A DNA stretch of 64,000 bases from positions 1 through 64,000 of the forward strand of contig CALKHN010000024.1 in NCBI GenBank assembly GCA_937991535.1, read 5' to 3'. Shown here in pieces: positions 36,299 through 45,553 of this stretch (position 1 is its first letter; each line of letters opens with the position of its first letter). The stretch is from an uncultured Sphingobacteriales bacterium (GTDB lineage Bacteria > Bacteroidota > Bacteroidia > Chitinophagales > Chitinophagaceae). The position numbers were made by a program, and so were the translations under genes. The notes beneath the pieces were generated by a model that saw only the letters and a list, made by a program, of their open reading frames with translations, ran no database searches and was not told where the DNA came from.

Positions 36299-37465
36299 TT
36301 ACTTTAGTTTAAAGTTGTCAGCAAAATGATCTTCTTTCACCTCGGCGGAAGCGGCTTTTACGCCAATGTCATACAACTCAAACCTGCTGGCTGCATTGCT
36401 CATTTCTGTTAATCCGTCAATCTCACTTTGGGTATAATCTTTTTTCATTAATGGCTTTAAGGTTTCTGCATCAAGCCAAAGATTATAGCGCAGGTACGAC
36501 GTAAGGCCGCCATCTTTCTTGGGTCCGCTGATGCAGTCATTTTCCAGTTTACCTATTTCACCGTCAATGTCCCATGCCGTGGGCGAATTGCTCAGCCATT
36601 GCATGATGATCTGGTTATGCCAGCTCGCATCCTGCATAAACATATCGGGTAGTTGCTTTGCCCAGTTCAGGATATTGTTCTTTTTAACGTTGGCGGGAAT
36701 TTGTTTCCATCTGCTCATGCCCGTACCTACAGAAACAATGAGCAGGTTATTGGCCCCGCATTTCCATTTAAAAGGAAAGCCCTGCAAAGTGGCTACCATC
36801 AATAGCTGTAAGGCCGGGTTGTTGGCCATGCTCACCCCGCCATCTACAAATGCGGCTTCATGCAAGCCTCCGCCTACATCAATAACCTGGGGAAGGAAAT
36901 AAGTGGGTGCTGCAGCACTTGCCCTTACTGCTTTCCAGAGCAATATATCTTTGTTCAGTCCGTCTGCACTGTTGAAGTACTTTCCTCCGGGATGATTGAT
37001 CAGTGGCCATACACTGTTGGTATCGGCACGTTTTGCAATAATGCACAAGCCCGTCTTTATCTTGTCACTTTCCAGCTTAATATCTCCAAACAGCTTTTGC
37101 AGTTCATCTTCAAGAGGTTTGGCTTTGTAAGTGGCCTTTAACAGGTCATCTATTTCAAAAATTTTCCACCATTTGTTTTTTTTGCCGAATATTTTGTCAC
37201 CCAGTTCCATGTACATATTTTTTATGTCCTGCACTTTCATGCCAATGGCAAGGCAGGAGGCTATAATGGAACCGGTGCTTGTGCCGCCAATGAGGTCGAA
37301 ATAGTCGCAAAGTCTGAAGTTTTTGTCGTTGCCGTGCTGTTTTCGTAAAATATCTTCAATTCGCTGAAGATAGCCAAGAGATAGAGCGCCGCGGATGCCA
37401 CCGCCATCCAGGGCGAGAATACGTTTGGGAGAACTGTCGTTTGAAAAATGTTCGGAAAGTGTCAT
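36299..37465 (-). CDS. Patatin-like phospholipase, likely effector of the run
   Basis: A 388-residue serine lipase of the patatin family. The oxyanion loop is DGGGIRG (about 20-26), the nucleophile is Ser63 in GGTSTGS and the catalytic Asp208 lies in FVDGGVSMANNP. So the Ser-Asp dyad is intact. There is no signal peptide, so it acts from the cytoplasm on membrane lipids. Bacterial homologues serve as membrane-degrading effectors in CBASS and related defence systems. It is the first gene of the run, with about 160 bp of divergent promoter region upstream and direct coupling to DrHyd-TPR downstream. Confidence 0.88.
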   Translation of the reverse strand: MTLSEHFSNDSSPKRILALDGGGIRGALSLGYLQRIEDILRKQHGNDKNFRLCDYFDLIGGTSTGSIIASCLAIGMKVQDIKNMYMELGDKIFGKKNKWWKIFEIDDLLKATYKAKPLEDELQKLFGDIKLESDKIKTGLCIIAKRADTNSVWPLINHPGGKYFNSADGLNKDILLWKAVRASAAAPTYFLPQVIDVGGGLHEAAFVDGGVSMANNPALQLLMVATLQGFPFKWKCGANNLLIVSVGTGMSRWKQIPANVKKNNILNWAKQLPDMFMQDASWHNQIIMQWLSNSPTAWDIDGEIGKLENDCISGPKKDGGLTSYLRYNLWLDAETLKPLMKKDYTQSEIDGLTEMSNAASRFELYDIGVKAASAEVKEDHFADNFKLK

Positions 37466-37628
37466 GTTGCTGAGGTTTGTGTCGTTAGGTGAATATCCTG
37501 TTGTGATTTGGGCGTTAATATAATCATTAACGTTCTCATTTGCAATCCCCTAAACAGGTTATGTAGTTGTATGCCCTGATAACTGCCTATCGCCTGAATT
37601 ATCTGGTTTCCTTTATATTTATCCTGTT

Positions 37629-38567
37629 ATGACCATTGCTTTTATTCACAACGACAGGGCTTTTTTGCCTGAAATTGAAGCCTATGCTTCATTTTTTTCC
37701 GCTTATCCCGGAATTACCACTATTGTGCGGAAACAAAACGCTTTGCCAAACCCACCTGCTGATGTGGAATGGTTTTTTATGGGTACTCATGTAACACGAA
37801 AGAAAAATACAACTGTTGTTCATGAATATGCATCCGCATCCATACCACCGTTTGCCACGCTTAAAAATGCAATAAAGAAAAACATCAATTGTTTGCCCGA
37901 CTATAGAATTTTCTACAGTGATTATGTACGCCGGCAATTCGATTTTGGTGATGGCATACCGTATGGCTTGCGCAGCCATGGTATACGGAACAATGAAACG
38001 GTGTCACAAAAAACTGAAAAGCGTTATGATTTTATTTACGCAGGAAGCATAGACGCGAGGAGGGGGACGGATGTGTTGCTGGATTGTTTTGCCAGGGGTA
38101 ATTTAAGAGACAGAACATTGCTGGTATTGAGTAAAAATTATGCGCAAACGGCACTACGTTTCGCTGCCCATAAAAACATTTGTTTTAAAGGGCCCGTTCC
38201 TTACCGGGAGGTGTATTCATACATTGATCAGTGCAGGTATGCCATTAATTTCATGCCCGATATTAAACCTTTTAATAAGCAGGTATCGGCGAAATTTTTA
38301 GATTATGCCGCCTGCGGGATCCCCGTTATTTCTTCAGGATACGAATGGATAAAGGAATTTGAGCGTGTATATGGCGGACGGTATTTTTACCTGGAGCCTG
38401 ATCTTTCCAACTTTACCTGGGAACGCATCAGTGCATTTTTCTATGCTGCGCCTGACCTGAGGGAATGGACATGGGAAAAGCAAATTGAAAAATCGGGGAT
38501 AACCTCCTTTTTGCAAAAAAGATTTCCGGGAATTGCCTTTACGGAAAATTCAAACAAAAATGGCTGA
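37629..38567 (+). CDS. Glycosyltransferase (GT4-like)
   Basis: 312 residues with a GT-B-type layout. The N-terminal half is short. The C-terminal half has FIYAGSIDARRGTDVLLDCF, NICFKGPVPYREVYSYIDQCRYAINFMPD and KFLDYAACGIPVISSGYEW, where the family E-x7-E segment would be expected (EWIKEFERVYGG). It is likely to add a sugar to a cell-surface glycan. It is divergent from the patatin operon and convergent with the next glycosyltransferase, two bases between the stops. Confidence 0.75.
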   Translation: MTIAFIHNDRAFLPEIEAYASFFSAYPGITTIVRKQNALPNPPADVEWFFMGTHVTRKKNTTVVHEYASASIPPFATLKNAIKKNINCLPDYRIFYSDYVRRQFDFGDGIPYGLRSHGIRNNETVSQKTEKRYDFIYAGSIDARRGTDVLLDCFARGNLRDRTLLVLSKNYAQTALRFAAHKNICFKGPVPYREVYSYIDQCRYAINFMPDIKPFNKQVSAKFLDYAACGIPVISSGYEWIKEFERVYGGRYFYLEPDLSNFTWERISAFFYAAPDLREWTWEKQIEKSGITSFLQKRFPGIAFTENSNKNG

Positions 38568-38569
38568 GA

Positions 38570-39724
38570 TCATCCGTCAGCCAACAGCATTTTTTTATAC
38601 AATTCTAATTGGCCTGCCCATATTTTTTCATTGGAAAAATGATCGCTCACGAATTTCCGTCCGTTCCTGCCATATTGCTGCCTTAATTCTTTGTTCGTGA
38701 TCAGCTTTTTCAAAACGGCTGTCAGGGCAGCAACGTTCCCTTTTTCAAATAATTCTCCGTTTATACCAGCGAGTACCGCATCTCTGCACCCCGGTATATC
38801 GGAAGCAACCACGGGTATTTCCATGGCCGCGGCCTCAATGAGTACATTGGGAAACCCTTCGCGAAAAGACGGCAGAACAAGCATGTCCATAATACCATAC
38901 ACCGGCGTTACATCATATAATTTGCCCAGGTACATCACCTTTTCATCGTGATACAACTGGTGAAGCAGATGGCGCGAAAATGGATTTTCCTCAATAATGG
39001 GTCCGGCCAATACCAGCCGTAAAGAGGGATATTCTTTTATCAGCAAATTAAATGCATCAAAAAGGATATCTATTCCTTTGTCTTTTGATAAACGGCCCAG
39101 AAAACCGATAACTATATCATCTTCCTTTAAATCGAGCCTGACTTTCAGTTGTGCGGCCCTGTCTGTAACAGCATTTTTGCCGGGAAACAGTTGCAGGTCA
39201 ATTCCGTTGGCACTCCCTTTTCCTATTACACTCCCTTTTCCCAGGGGCAGGATTTTTCTTTTTTCTGCATGGGTTTTTAAAGTAGGGCTCACCACCAACA
39301 CGCTGTTTGCTATGCCGCATGAAATCTTTTCTGTTGAAGCGATCAGCCATCGCAGCAGGCCTTTTTTTGTATCCGATAATAATCCATGAAGCGTAAATAC
39401 CTTGTTTTTACAGCCGGTAAGCCTGCAGGCCAGCATAATGAGAAATCCCGATTTGGGATTACCGGCATTAACAATATCGGGCCGCTCATGCCTTATTAAC
39501 CGGATGATCCGGAAAAGTTGAACAAGGTCTGTTAAGGGTGAAATCCTTTTGGTAAAATTTATAGTGAATAGCCTGGCATTCTCTTTTTTGGCCAACATGC
39601 TGATCTCTTCACCCGGTCCGCTGATTATAATAACCTCAAAGCCATGCCGCACTAAAAATGCCACCTGTCCTTTTAGAAAATTAGCGCAAAACGAACTGGA
39701 AACTCCTAACAAAATTTTCGGCAT
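38570..39724 (-). CDS. Glycosyltransferase family 4
   Basis: 384 residues, GT-B fold. The N-terminal domain has FCANFLKGQVAFLVRHGFEVIIIS, DIVNAGNPKSGFLIMLACRL. The C-terminal domain has VIGFLGRLSKDKGIDILFDAF, MYLGKLYDVTPVYGIMDMLVLPSFREGFPNVLIEAAAMEIPVVASD broken into the usual GT4 signatures (SFREGFPNVLIEA is the E-x7-E motif). It is similar to EPS/O-antigen sugar transferases such as EpsD/PglA types. Donor and acceptor are unknown. Confidence 0.85.
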   Translation of the reverse strand: MPKILLGVSSSFCANFLKGQVAFLVRHGFEVIIISGPGEEISMLAKKENARLFTINFTKRISPLTDLVQLFRIIRLIRHERPDIVNAGNPKSGFLIMLACRLTGCKNKVFTLHGLLSDTKKGLLRWLIASTEKISCGIANSVLVVSPTLKTHAEKRKILPLGKGSVIGKGSANGIDLQLFPGKNAVTDRAAQLKVRLDLKEDDIVIGFLGRLSKDKGIDILFDAFNLLIKEYPSLRLVLAGPIIEENPFSRHLLHQLYHDEKVMYLGKLYDVTPVYGIMDMLVLPSFREGFPNVLIEAAAMEIPVVASDIPGCRDAVLAGINGELFEKGNVAALTAVLKKLITNKELRQQYGRNGRKFVSDHFSNEKIWAGQLELYKKMLLADG

Positions 39725-39837
39725 AACAGTGTATATCGCTTAAAAGTAAGTGTTCATTATAAAACAGTAAAAATTTATTCAATCAAAGCACAATAGATTA
39801 TTTTGCACCACATCTTTACAATTGTTATTCATCAGTA

Positions 39838-41097
39838 TTGCATTTTATTTTATATATTATCGCCGGAATCTTGTATGCTACCGGTTTAAGCTTTTTGTTC
39901 CGCTGGCTGAACCGCCGGAAAGGAAAACCGGTGGATGAAAGATGGCTGCTGGCTGCTTTTGTTGCAAAACTCGTGGCAGGCTTTGGTTATGGTTTTGTGT
40001 ATGCACACTATTTCCCGGTAAGCGATAGCTGGGTGTATTTTAAAGAATCGCTGGTAGAATCTCAAAATCTGCTTACCCGACCTTCCGCTTTTTTTTCTAC
40101 GGGTATTCCATTCACCAATCTCACCGATCTTTTCTCTACTGCCGATGATGCGCCCTGGAGCAATACAGGTGAAAACTTATTGATTAAACTGCTTGCCGTT
40201 TTTAATGTATTGAGCGGAGGCAATTATTATATTGATACCATTTTTTTTAACGCTTTATCTTTTTGGGGCCTTTACCTTATCTATATTGTTGCGGGAAAGC
40301 ATATTCAAAAAAACAGACTGTTGTTATTTTGTATCATATTTTTCCTTCCTTCCTGCCTGTTCTGGAACAGTGGTATAGATAAAGATGGCTTAATCGTATT
40401 CTTTACAGGCACATTGATTTATGCAGCACACTATTGTATTACGGTAAAACGAGCAGCAGGGCAACTGGTGATCGGTGTTCTCAGCTTCGTATTCATTTTT
40501 CTGTTGCGCAGTGTTAATGCGCTTGTACTGCTTCCCGCCATCGTAGCATGGTGGGTTTCTGCCAGGGCACTGAGGGCAAAACCTTACCTGGTCTATATTG
40601 TGATTTACAGCGGTTGCCTTTTGTTCTTTTTTCTTTCCGTTCATTTTCCTGCAAAATTTAATTTGCCGCTTAAACTTGCAGAAAAGCAACGCCAGTTTTT
40701 AACGCTGGAGGCCAACACCGTTTTACCGCTTACGCCTTTGGAGCCTACATTTAAAAGTTATGCAGAGGTATTGCCTCAGGCTATAAACCATGTTTTTTTA
40801 AGGCCCTATGTTACCGAAATAAGGAGCCCGTTTCACTTAATGGCTTTTGCTGAGATGATATTAATTATGGTCATTTTCCTCCTTGCCGTTTTGTTTGCTG
40901 CAAAGCCTGTTCTCGATACGTTATCACAGCCATTTTGCCTGTTTCTTATCACGGTGTCGCTGAGCGGGCTATTGATCATAGGATATACTGTTCCATTTAC
41001 AGGGGCCATTGTGCGGTATAAAGCGCTGTATATGGTACTGTTCTTGTTGCCTTTTGCTGGCGCATTAAGACCGTTTCGTAGAAAAATAGATAAATAG
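39838..41097 (+). CDS. Polytopic membrane protein of unknown function
   Basis: 419 residues with about nine to ten hydrophobic helices, starting HFILYIIAGILYATGLSFL. There is a long loop after helix 2 with SDSWVYFKESLVESQN and NSGIDKDGLIVFFTG between later helices. The layout resembles membrane glycosyltransferases or polymerases of polysaccharide pathways, and its glycosyltransferase neighbours fit that, but I see no diagnostic motif. The start is a TTG with no in-frame ATG upstream; the true N-terminus may differ. Confidence 0.6.
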   Translation: MHFILYIIAGILYATGLSFLFRWLNRRKGKPVDERWLLAAFVAKLVAGFGYGFVYAHYFPVSDSWVYFKESLVESQNLLTRPSAFFSTGIPFTNLTDLFSTADDAPWSNTGENLLIKLLAVFNVLSGGNYYIDTIFFNALSFWGLYLIYIVAGKHIQKNRLLLFCIIFFLPSCLFWNSGIDKDGLIVFFTGTLIYAAHYCITVKRAAGQLVIGVLSFVFIFLLRSVNALVLLPAIVAWWVSARALRAKPYLVYIVIYSGCLLFFFLSVHFPAKFNLPLKLAEKQRQFLTLEANTVLPLTPLEPTFKSYAEVLPQAINHVFLRPYVTEIRSPFHLMAFAEMILIMVIFLLAVLFAAKPVLDTLSQPFCLFLITVSLSGLLIIGYTVPFTGAIVRYKALYMVLFLLPFAGALRPFRRKIDK

Positions 41098-41173
41098 TTA
41101 TTTATTATAATGTTTTATTTTATTGTATAAATTTCCTTATTTTGATAAATTATTCCCTTTTTTTTAAATTTAA

Positions 41174-41205
41174 TTGTAAGATATTCAATAAAAATAATAG
41201 TTTTG
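41174..41205 (+). promoter_or_regulatory. Bacteroidetes-type promoter upstream of glutamine synthetase
   Basis: TTG at 41174-41176 and TAGTTTTG at 41198-41205 (consensus TAnnTTTG), separated by 21 bases, within an AT-rich leader. It would start transcription about 45 bases upstream of the GSIII ATG. Confidence 0.45.
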
Positions 41206-41258
41206 CCTCGCTTTTTAACAATCAAATTGATAAATTAAATATATTAAACTTAAATTAG

Positions 41259-43454
41259 ATGGAATCACTTCGGTTTAATGCGATCAATCATTTATCTGGT
41301 TTGGGGAAGGAAATCCTTGTAGAAGGGTCCCGTAAAATAACCACCATTTTTGGAGAAAACGTATTTACGCTAAAAACGGCCCGCGAGTATTTAAGCGATG
41401 AAGCATACAAAAGTCTGGTTGCTTCCATTAAAACCGGGAAAAAAATAGACCGTACCATGGGTAACCATATAGGTGCGGGCTTAAGGCATTGGGCGGAAGC
41501 CAAGGGTGTTACACATTTTACACACTGGTTTCAGCCTTTAACGGGTACAACAGCCGAAAAGCATGATTCTTTTTTTACACTTAAAGGTGATGGTACGCCT
41601 ATTGAAGAGTTCGATGGCGCCGCGCTTATACAGCAGGAGCCCGACGCTTCTTCTTTTCCATCGGGTGGGTTAAGGGCCACTTTTGAAGCGCGGGGTTATA
41701 CTGCCTGGGATCCTACCTCGCCAGTATTTATTATGAATATTGGCGATGCCAACACGCTTTGTATACCCACGATATTTGTTTCTTATACCGGCGAATCGTT
41801 AGATACCAAAACCCCGTTACTGCGCTCGCTGGAATCATTAAATAAAGCTGCTGTAGATGTATGTAACTATTTCGATAAAAATATTACCAAGGTTATTGCC
41901 ACATTAGGATGGGAGCAGGAATACTTTGTGGTAGATGCCGGGTTGGCCAATGCACGTCCGGACCTGATCATGACCGGCCGTACCGTGTTCGGGCATTCAC
42001 CTGCCAAAGGTCAGCAATTAGAAGATCATTACTTCGGGTCCATTCCTGAAAGAATATATGCTTTCATGAGAGATTTTGAAGAAGAGGCGTACCGCCTTGG
42101 TATTCCCTTACGCACCCGCCACAATGAAGTAGCACCAGCGCAGTTTGAATGTGCACCTATTTTTGAAGAAGCGAACCTGGCTGTTGATCATAATATTCTT
42201 TTAATGGATGTTATGACCAGGATCGCGAGGCATCATAATCTGGTAGCGCTGCTGCACGAAAAGCCTTTTGCCGGCATCAACGGAAGCGGCAAGCACAACA
42301 ACTGGAGCATGTCTACAGATACAGGTGTTAACCTGCTGGCCCCGGGCAAAACGCCCAAAACCAACCTCATGTTCCTTACCTTTTTTGTGAATGTAATTAA
42401 AGCGGTGGATGATTATGCTGATCTGCTCCGCGCCTCTATCGCATCTGCAGGTAATGATCACAGGTTAGGGGCTAATGAAGCTCCTCCTGCTATTATATCG
42501 GTATTTATCGGCAAGTACCTGAATGAGGTATTAACTGAAATTAAGACAAGGGTGGGTGATAATTTTTCGGAACAGGATGAAATTCTTTTGAAATTAGACA
42601 TCCATAAAAACATCCCGGAATTGTTATTAGACAATACAGACCGTAACCGCACTTCACCTTTTGCCTTTACCGGTAATAAATTTGAATTCCGGGCCGTGGG
42701 CTCCACCGCCAACTGCGGTATTCCTATGACTACCCTCAACGCCATTATGGCCAATACTTTAACCCAGTTCAAAAAAGAAGTGGACGCCCTGATAGATAAA
42801 GGAGAGAAAAAGGAAATTGCCATCATGCACGTAATTCGTGAATACATAGCCAGTTCCGAAAAAGTGTTGTTTGAAGGAGATGGATACAGTGATGAATGGC
42901 ATCACGAAGCAGAAAGACGTGGTTTGCCCAATGTTAGAACAACACCATTGGCATTAGATGCGATGGTTACAGACAGGGCTAAAAAATTGTTCGGAGACCT
43001 GGGCATATATCATCATTCCGAGATTGAAGCACGGCATGAGATTGAACTGGAAAAATATATTAAAAAGGTGCAGATCGAAAGCCGCATTATGGGAGAACTC
43101 TGCACCAGTCATATCTTACCCTCTTCGGTAAAGTATCAGAACATTCTAATCAATAATATCCGCGGGCTTAAAGATCTGGGTTTAGCGGAGTCATCGTATG
43201 CCAACCAGTTGCAGATACTCGAAAAAATAGCTGAGCATATCGGTCAGGTGGCAGATGGCGTTGAGAAAATGATTGAGGCAAGAAAAGTAGTAAACAAGAT
43301 CGAAGACACCCGTACAAAAGCGATAGCTTATCAAAGCCAGGTTAAAGATGCGTTTTTTGATAAGATCCGCTACCATGTTGATAAACTGGAATTATTGGTA
43401 GATGATCAGTACTGGCTATTACCGAAATACCGGGAGTTATTGTTTTTGCGGTAG
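41259..43454 (+). CDS. glnN: Glutamine synthetase type III
   Basis: A 731-residue GSIII that makes glutamine from glutamate, ammonia and ATP, the usual Bacteroidota nitrogen-assimilation enzyme. Markers: TTRTPLLRSLESLN-like KTPLLRSLESLNKAA, GWEQEYFVVDAGL (catalytic EQE), RHNEVAPAQFECAPIFEEAN, the ATP-binding FAGINGSGKHNNWSM, GNDHRLGANEAPPA, and NRTSPFAFTGNKFEFRAVG. The C-terminal GSIII-specific domain (EIEARHEIELEKYIKK onward) is complete. It is a single gene with its own promoter and terminator. Confidence 0.97.
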   Translation: MESLRFNAINHLSGLGKEILVEGSRKITTIFGENVFTLKTAREYLSDEAYKSLVASIKTGKKIDRTMGNHIGAGLRHWAEAKGVTHFTHWFQPLTGTTAEKHDSFFTLKGDGTPIEEFDGAALIQQEPDASSFPSGGLRATFEARGYTAWDPTSPVFIMNIGDANTLCIPTIFVSYTGESLDTKTPLLRSLESLNKAAVDVCNYFDKNITKVIATLGWEQEYFVVDAGLANARPDLIMTGRTVFGHSPAKGQQLEDHYFGSIPERIYAFMRDFEEEAYRLGIPLRTRHNEVAPAQFECAPIFEEANLAVDHNILLMDVMTRIARHHNLVALLHEKPFAGINGSGKHNNWSMSTDTGVNLLAPGKTPKTNLMFLTFFVNVIKAVDDYADLLRASIASAGNDHRLGANEAPPAIISVFIGKYLNEVLTEIKTRVGDNFSEQDEILLKLDIHKNIPELLLDNTDRNRTSPFAFTGNKFEFRAVGSTANCGIPMTTLNAIMANTLTQFKKEVDALIDKGEKKEIAIMHVIREYIASSEKVLFEGDGYSDEWHHEAERRGLPNVRTTPLALDAMVTDRAKKLFGDLGIYHHSEIEARHEIELEKYIKKVQIESRIMGELCTSHILPSSVKYQNILINNIRGLKDLGLAESSYANQLQILEKIAEHIGQVADGVEKMIEARKVVNKIEDTRTKAIAYQSQVKDAFFDKIRYHVDKLELLVDDQYWLLPKYRELLFLR

Positions 43455-43476
43455 ACGCAAGCCCTGTAAATTAAAG

Positions 43477-43508
43477 AACGCCCCTGGAAATTTTCAGGGG
43501 CGTTTTAT
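43477..43508 (+). terminator. Intrinsic terminator of glutamine synthetase
   Basis: AACGCCCCTG and CAGGGGCGTT form a perfect 10-bp GC-rich stem around an 8-base loop, followed by TTATTTTATT. It is 23 bases after the GSIII stop. Confidence 0.88.
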
Positions 43509-43560
43509 TTTATTAACTTATTGACTATTCAACAATCAGTCGGTCAACCAGTCAACAAGA

Positions 43561-44898
43561 CTACAGCATAGTAAAATTTTCAAGAAATTTAGTGGTAAAA
43601 TTGCCCTTTCTGAAATCTTCATTGCGCATGAGTTGCTGATGAAAGGGGATAGTGGTTTTTACACCTTCAATTACATATTCGCTTAAGGCGCGGCTCATGG
43701 TATTGATCGCCTCTTCCCTGGTGCGGGCAACGGCAATGATTTTACCGATCATGGAATCGTAATAGGGGGGAATAACATAACCTGCATAAATATGCGAATC
43801 AATACGCACCCCATGCCCGCCCGGCTGGTGCAGTACTGTTATTTTACCTGGTGAGGGTCGAAAATCGTTATAAGGATCCTCTGCGTTGATCCGGCATTCT
43901 ATGGCATGCATCTCGGGATAATAATTTCTGCCCGAAATAGACTCGCCAGAGGCAATCTTTATTTGTTCTTTCACCAGGTCAAAATTGGTTACTTCCTCTG
44001 TAACGCAATGTTCTACCTGGATGCGGGTATTCATCTCCATAAAATAAAAATTCCTGTGTTTATCCACAAGAAATTCTATAGTGCCCACGCTTTCATAATT
44101 AATGGCGGAAGCCGCTTTCACCGCTGCCTCGCCCATTTTTTCCCGCAGGTCGTTGGTCATGAACGGAGAAGGAGATTCTTCTACCAGCTTCTGGTGACGG
44201 CGTTGAATGGAGCAATCTCTTTCACTCATATGGCATACTTTACCATAACGGTCGCCGGCTATTTGTATTTCAATATGACGGGGCTCTTCTACAAATTTCT
44301 CCATGTATATGCCGTCATTCTTAAACGACGCCCCCGCTTCTGCTTTCGCATTGTTGAATGCTTTTTCTATCTCACCTTCTTCCCAAACCACCCGCATGCC
44401 CTTACCACCGCCGCCTGCTGTTGCCTTTAAAATTACAGGATACCCGATCTCTTTTGCCAACCCCTTCGCCTGGTCCACGCTTTCCAGCAATCCTTCACCG
44501 CCGGGCACTACGGGAACACCTGCCTTAATCATTGTTTCTTTCGCCGTAATTTTATCACCCATTGCGGTGATCATACCCGGCGTGGGTCCTATAAATTTTA
44601 TTCCATGCTCACAGCAAATTTGGGCGAACCTTGCATTTTCAGCTAAAAAACCATACCCGGGGTGAATGGCATCCGCATTGGTAATTTCTACGGCAGCCAT
44701 AAGATGGGGAATATTAAGGTAAGAATCGGCACTTTGCGGACGACCCAGGCATACAGCTTCATCGGCAAACTTTACGTGCAGGCTGTCTTTATCTGCAGTG
44801 GAATATACAGCCACTGTTTTAATGCCCATTTCCCTGCATGTGCGAATGATCCGCAATGCAATTTCACCACGATTTGCAATAAGTATTTTTTTGAACAT
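43561..44898 (-). CDS. accC: Biotin carboxylase subunit of acetyl-CoA carboxylase
   Basis: 445 residues. Carboxylates the biotin of AccB with bicarbonate and ATP, the first step of fatty-acid synthesis. The start is FKKILIANRGEIALRIIRTCREMGIKTVAVYS. The ATP-grasp loop is KATAGGGGKGMRVV. ERDCSIQRRHQKLVEESPSP and EMNTRIQVEHCVTE carry the metal and bicarbonate residues. It is full length. It lies third in an efp-accB-accC order, about 105 bp after accB, with a repeat hairpin in between. Confidence 0.96.
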   Translation of the reverse strand: MFKKILIANRGEIALRIIRTCREMGIKTVAVYSTADKDSLHVKFADEAVCLGRPQSADSYLNIPHLMAAVEITNADAIHPGYGFLAENARFAQICCEHGIKFIGPTPGMITAMGDKITAKETMIKAGVPVVPGGEGLLESVDQAKGLAKEIGYPVILKATAGGGGKGMRVVWEEGEIEKAFNNAKAEAGASFKNDGIYMEKFVEEPRHIEIQIAGDRYGKVCHMSERDCSIQRRHQKLVEESPSPFMTNDLREKMGEAAVKAASAINYESVGTIEFLVDKHRNFYFMEMNTRIQVEHCVTEEVTNFDLVKEQIKIASGESISGRNYYPEMHAIECRINAEDPYNDFRPSPGKITVLHQPGGHGVRIDSHIYAGYVIPPYYDSMIGKIIAVARTREEAINTMSRALSEYVIEGVKTTIPFHQQLMRNEDFRKGNFTTKFLENFTML

Positions 44899-44921
44899 GT
44901 ATTCAATTTGAAAATTGGGGA

Positions 44922-45003
44922 ATTTGAAAATTTGAAAATTGATTTTATCCGTTAAAAATGAGGTGCGCCATTTTCACATTCGCACATTTTCAAATTTTCA
45001 AAT
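44922..45003. repeat. 18-bp perfect inverted repeat between accB and accC
   Basis: ATTTGAAAATTTGAAAAT (44922-44939) and its exact inverse (44986-45003) flank 46 bases. The arms are made of the CAAATTTTCAAA intergenic word. The right arm touches the accB stop. It could form an mRNA hairpin between the two genes, stabilising or attenuating accC; that is inference. Confidence 0.6.
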
Positions 45004-45470
45004 CAATTGGGTTCCACCAGAAACAGCGGCTGGTCGTATTCCACCGGGCTGGCATCATCTGCCAGTATCTTTACGATCTTACCACTCACCTCACTTTCAA
45101 TTTCATTAAAGAGTTTCATGGCTTCAATAATGCAAACCACCTTTCCTGGGGTTACCTCATCGCCTACCTCAACAAATAAAGGCTTATCGGGCGATGCACG
45201 GCGGTAAAAAGTACCTATCATGGGACTTTTAATAGTAAGCAGATTATCGGCTTTGGGTTCCGCCAGTGGTTTGGCTTTTTCGTGTATCCTTTCGGTGGTT
45301 TGAGCCGGTGGTCCAAAAAACTGTTGGTTAGGTGGTGACGATACAACCTGGGTAATATGCTCTTCTTTTTGCCTTATTGTAATTTTGAAATCTTTATCTT
45401 CTACGCTAATTTCTCCAATATTCGATTTGTTGATGATCTTTATCAACTCCTGAATTTGCTTAAAATCCAT
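45003..45470 (-). CDS. accB: Biotin carboxyl carrier protein of acetyl-CoA carboxylase
   Basis: 155 residues carrying the biotin used by AccC and the carboxyltransferase. The C-terminal biotinyl domain has PGKVVCIIEAMKLFNEIESE; the lysine of EAMK is the biotinylation site (Leu-Phe rather than the common Leu-Met after it). The typical N-terminal helix FKQIQELIKIINKSNIGEI, a Pro/Ala-type linker (about 50-75) and the domain opening KSPMIGTFYRRASPDK are visible. It lies 84 bp after efp on the same strand, as commonly seen in Bacteroidota. Confidence 0.95.
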   Translation of the reverse strand: MDFKQIQELIKIINKSNIGEISVEDKDFKITIRQKEEHITQVVSSPPNQQFFGPPAQTTERIHEKAKPLAEPKADNLLTIKSPMIGTFYRRASPDKPLFVEVGDEVTPGKVVCIIEAMKLFNEIESEVSGKIVKILADDASPVEYDQPLFLVEPN

Positions 45471-45553
45471 GTGGGTGAGTTTAATTTATTTAACCGTCAA
45501 TTGTTTGGAAACCGGCGGCTAAGATAGGAATTCAGGGTAAATAAACCCAAAAA

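Noticed and set aside
28926..37465. CBASS or Thoeris system
   Set aside because: There is no CD-NTase (CBASS) and no ThsA/SLOG partner (Thoeris) in the run, only patatin and TIR-type parts shared with those systems.
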